Assembly: GCA_947647615.1 (NCBI GenBank)
Contig: CANSKS010000006.1
Coordinates: 24,962-88,961 of the forward strand
From: an uncultured Neglectibacter sp.
GTDB lineage: Bacteria > Bacillota > Clostridia > Oscillospirales > Acutalibacteraceae
DNA: 64,000 nt
Reading direction: 5' to 3'
Position 1 is the stretch's first letter. Each line of letters opens with the position of its first letter. The notes under the pieces are model-generated. The model did not search any database, was not told the DNA's origin, and saw only the letters and a list, made by a program, of their open reading frames with translations. This document shows, one piece after another, positions 61,549 to 64,000 of the stretch. The position numbers were made by a program, and so were the translations under genes.

Positions 61549-62214
61549 TTAAGATAACCCAAAATGCTTTGCGACGGCATCGCACACCTCTTCTCTGGTA
61601 TCTTCTTCGGTATCTTGTCTGACAACCGTAAAAAATCCGCTGTCGGCGTATTCGTCATAGTGCTTTTGACTATTGATAAGTGCAAGCCCGCGCCGGTAGT
61701 TTTCCATAACTGCTTCCGGGTTTTCACAGCTTTCAATGACATTCAGGAGGAAGCGCTTTTCGGGGTCGTCTCGATCAAAGAAACGTTCCACACTCATAGA
61801 CTGTGGAGAAAGCATAACCGCAACACGATGATAGTCGGATATTTCTTTTAGTACATCAATGGGAATATTGGTATCTACTATGACTTTTTTGCTTTTTGAT
61901 ATTGAAATGAGTTCAGCTACCTCAAACTCTGCGGCTTCCTTTCCTACGCTAAATATCCATCGTTCATATTCTTCGGGGGGCCGAAGAACGAAATCTTTCC
62001 AGTCAAGAAGACTTTTGAGGTAACAGATATCCGGCTGTACATCGGGGGTCGCCACAAGATCCGATACTTTGCTGTGATAATTTTCTCCACAGAAAATCAT
62101 GTCATACCGCTGGGCCAGCATTCTAACTGTTGTGGACTTTCCGGCATAAGCGGTACCTGTAATGAAATATACGTTTTGTAAATAATGTTTTAAAATATTA
62201 TTTTCAATGACCAA
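61549..62214 (-). CDS. P-loop kinase/NTPase-like protein
   Basis: 221 residues. Walker A near the N-terminus: FITGTAYAGKSTTVRML; no close match to a named kinase. VIVDTNIP may be the Walker B/catalytic Asp region. The overall size fits shikimate/adenylate-kinase-like or nucleoside-kinase folds. Start TTG (62214) with GAGAGG 9 bases away. Single gene in an A/T-richer stretch; likely horizontally acquired. Function not known. Confidence 0.7.
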   Translation of the reverse strand: MVIENNILKHYLQNVYFITGTAYAGKSTTVRMLAQRYDMIFCGENYHSKVSDLVATPDVQPDICYLKSLLDWKDFVLRPPEEYERWIFSVGKEAAEFEVAELISISKSKKVIVDTNIPIDVLKEISDYHRVAVMLSPQSMSVERFFDRDDPEKRFLLNVIESCENPEAVMENYRRGLALINSQKHYDEYADSGFFTVVRQDTEEDTREEVCDAVAKHFGLS

Positions 62215-62383
62215 TTCACATTACCTCTCGCGCAAAACTCCGGTTGGTACTCTAGGTATTTTGCCCTTGCAGGGGACTATGTATCACGACTTTGGGCAAT
62301 GCACCGCCGTTCTGTGTTACCCATACACCGCGAATTACATATAGAGATTATATTTCTTGTTTTGCAACAGTTTCTTCAGAAAA

Positions 62384-63100
62384 TCAAAGTGCTAATAAAT
62401 CTTTCTTTTTTGTGTCAAATTCTTCTTGTGATATAATACCCATATCAAGCAAGTCCTTCAGCTTTTTTATGGTACTTATTTTATCATCATAAGACGTTTC
62501 TTGCTTCTTATCTGTTTTCCAATCAGGATCATCTTTAGCTGATACAGCACTAATAACTTCGGTAGCAGCTTCTGCAACAACTTTAATTGTACTAGTGCTA
62601 TTATCTGACATAGGCTTTGACCCTTTTTGCCCCTTTGTTCCTCCTAAAATCGATTTAACTACACCGTTTTTCATTATACCAGAAACTGTTCCCATTGTAT
62701 CAATACCAAGAGTATCATCAACTAATCCGATGGCACTTCTGACCTTTTCGGCCCCACGTTCAGAAGTAGTTTTTCCTGTCACAAGCTCTACTGCTTTTGA
62801 TATAAACTTACGAGCAGCAAATATGGAGTCAAAGGTCAGAAGTAACTCGTTGCTCTCAAGAAATACAGAAACATCGCAAAATTTTTGCTTGATTTGTGGC
62901 TCCCCATTGTAAACCTTAACATCAGTAATCGGATAGATAAGCAGAGAGGTTTCAGCCTTTTTGAACATCTTTTTTATTGTTGTTTCTATCACAATATTAA
63001 GGTTCGTAAGTAGAAGCATATGAGAGTCATTGTTTCCCTTCAGTGAAATGCTCCCTTCAAATAAAATGACCTCATTAGATTGTAGTTTATAACTTTCCAT
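62384..63100 (-). CDS. PH-like/SHOCT-domain protein
   Basis: 238 residues. The N-terminal ~110 residues have a bacterial PH-like pattern (NEVILFEGSISL, MLLLTNLNIVIET); the last 33 residues are a SHOCT motif: KLKDLLDMGIISQEEFDTKK. SHOCT tails occur in proteins of oligomerising or phage-related systems. A/T-rich (about 37% GC) compared with the chromosome, so probably acquired. AAAAAGGAGACG is upstream of the ATG. Upstream region 63101-63408 is A/T-rich and has no gene I can support. Confidence 0.75.
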   Translation of the reverse strand: MESYKLQSNEVILFEGSISLKGNNDSHMLLLTNLNIVIETTIKKMFKKAETSLLIYPITDVKVYNGEPQIKQKFCDVSVFLESNELLLTFDSIFAARKFISKAVELVTGKTTSERGAEKVRSAIGLVDDTLGIDTMGTVSGIMKNGVVKSILGGTKGQKGSKPMSDNSTSTIKVVAEAATEVISAVSAKDDPDWKTDKKQETSYDDKISTIKKLKDLLDMGIISQEEFDTKKKDLLAL

Positions 63101-63408
63101 ACAAACGTCTCCTTTTTGTTTTTACATAGGCTTTGTAAATCTTGCGGAGAGAACATAATAAGCTCACTGCAATTCATACCAAAGGTTGTTGCCTTCATTA
63201 CAAATGTAATTATCTGCCAAAAGTCCTCCGTTATAATTATATTTGCATATACATCACAGTTTCCCGATTACCATATCTTATTATATCGTATTATCAGTTT
63301 TTCTTGTCCTTATTTTTTCCCTCCGGCACGAATGACATTCCGCCATGAAGAAACGGCAAGGCGCACCGTTTTCCCAAAGCAACCCTATACCATTTTATTA
63401 GTGCAGGC

Positions 63409-63738
63409 CTACTCTGTATCTTTCGTTTCGTTTTTGATTTCCCAATGAATGAGCAGCGTGAGCACTGCCCGAAGGGCAATAATGGCTCCCACTATGACAA
63501 TTTCTTCCAAACTGCGCACCAATACGGTGCGCAGGATCTCGCTTCCCAGCTTAAACTCCAAGCCCATAGCAAGACCTTTGGCCAACTGCAGCTTTGTATT
63601 CCGGTTCCTGCGCACATAGTCGTAGATACCCCGGGCTCCCGCGCATATGATGACCAACACTCCCACATATTCAAACAAAAGGATTGCCAATTGCAAAATG
63701 TATTGCAACCCCTCTTCCAACCACTTTATAATTTCCAC
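63409..63738 (-). CDS. DUF1622 membrane protein
   Basis: 109 residues with three hydrophobic helices. The core QLAKGLAMGLEFKLGSEIL with the conserved Glu and the later LVRSLEEIVIVGAIIALRAVL match DUF1622. Function unknown. Start GTG at 63738 with GGGGGAA upstream. Confidence 0.82.
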   Translation of the reverse strand: MEIIKWLEEGLQYILQLAILLFEYVGVLVIICAGARGIYDYVRRNRNTKLQLAKGLAMGLEFKLGSEILRTVLVRSLEEIVIVGAIIALRAVLTLLIHWEIKNETKDTE

Positions 63739-63887
63739 GGCGGTTCCCCCATTTCCTATTTTCTCGCAAAATTTTCGATCTCATTATACTCTAAAAATCC
63801 GAAGGAATCCACAAATAATTTTATGACTTTCTTTTTCAGCCCTGTTTTTCCCTGCGCAATTTGGCTTGTACACTTAAAGAAAAGAGG

Positions 63888-63916
63888 TTGCCCCTTAATT
63901 CAAAAAGTGCTACACT
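63888..63916 (+). promoter_or_regulatory. Promoter of the last, partial gene
   Basis: TTGCCC (63888-63893), 17-base spacer, TACACT (63911-63916). Confidence 0.5.
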
Positions 63917-63948
63917 ATAGGTGCAAAAAGAAGAAAGGGGTGTATTTC

Positions 63949-64000
63949 GTGATCTATCACTGCAGCGATCCAAATTGTTCCTATGTGCTGATCGGCGAGG
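63949..64000 (+). CDS. Start of a small Cys-containing protein (3' partial)
   Basis: Seventeen residues are visible, beginning from GTG (63949) after AAAGGGG: IYHCSDPNCSYVLIGE. The Cys-x4-Cys pair suggests a zinc-ribbon or rubredoxin-like start, but the window ends too soon for a family call. Confidence 0.45.
   Translation, partial: MIYHCSDPNCSYVLIGE

Noticed and set aside
63116..63448. 110-residue plus-strand frame
   Set aside because: In an A/T-rich gap and overlapping DUF1622 in antisense; no ribosome site or family.
1..64000. CRISPR arrays, tRNA/rRNA genes, insertion sequences, attachment sites
   Set aside because: No regularly spaced repeats, tRNA-like cloverleaf with CCA-region context, transposase motifs or target duplications were seen by reading.

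Overview
The window comes from a flagellated, spore-lineage Clostridia species with about 50% GC, probably of the Oscillospirales/Ruminococcaceae type. The main reasons are a SCIFF peptide with its radical-SAM maturase, a SpoIID-like protein, CsrA next to flagellin, strong sigma-A-type promoters with AGGAGG-like ribosome sites, lipoprotein signals and no outer-membrane genes. No rRNA, tRNA, CRISPR array or insertion sequence was seen. The species call is inference.

Layout. 1-8.1 kb: the end of a sugar-type ABC binding protein, a chemoreceptor with an extracytoplasmic zinc-binding CZB domain, a divergent pair (dCMP deaminase/DUF1624 versus a large membrane protein) and rsmA. 8.1-14.2 kb, mostly minus strand: leuA coupled to a phosphatase-like protein lacking its catalytic His, gapA, a membrane protein and citrate synthase. 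14.4-22.3 kb, plus strand: SpoIID-like protein, MORN-repeat protein, metallo-beta-lactamase-fold protein, ABC exporter and an Orn/Lys/Arg decarboxylase. 22.3-24.3 kb: scfA-scfB, which makes a thioether-crosslinked peptide.

24.3-36.8 kb is the flagellar surface region: csrA, flagellin, then a glycosyltransferase, a CDP-glycerol-transferase-like protein, a cytidylyltransferase/PLP-enzyme fusion, an opine-type dehydrogenase, a TupA-like ATP-grasp protein, a methyltransferase and an SGNH-like protein. Base composition drops sharply inside this block and changes in mid-gene, so it looks like an exchangeable flagellin-modification cassette. I infer that it builds an amino-acid-like or opine-like group, activates it with CMP and transfers it through a phosphate bridge to a flagellin glycan. 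The hag leader has two GGA sites placed as expected for CsrA control.

37.0-43.2 kb is a plus-strand operon: a PadR regulator, an MtaA/UroD-type methyltransferase fused to a thioredoxin-like domain, a CobW-type GTPase, a complete NitT/TauT-type ABC transporter and a small ferredoxin. It looks like an uptake and corrinoid- or metal-dependent processing system for an unidentified substrate.

43.2-52.1 kb holds ordinary accessory genes: an XRE regulator, YbaK, PEBP, MATE, GH127, viroplasmin-RNase H, a lipoprotein with a cysteine-peptidase-like core and a LytTR/DUF3021 pair. 52.3-58.3 kb is a MacAB-like export operon with two different adaptor proteins and an ATPase with a long tail. 58.5-61.4 kb is a MerR-controlled ABC operon with a textbook 19-bp-spacer promoter. 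The end of the window has a P-loop protein, an AT-rich PH/SHOCT protein, DUF1622 and the start of a Cys-containing protein.
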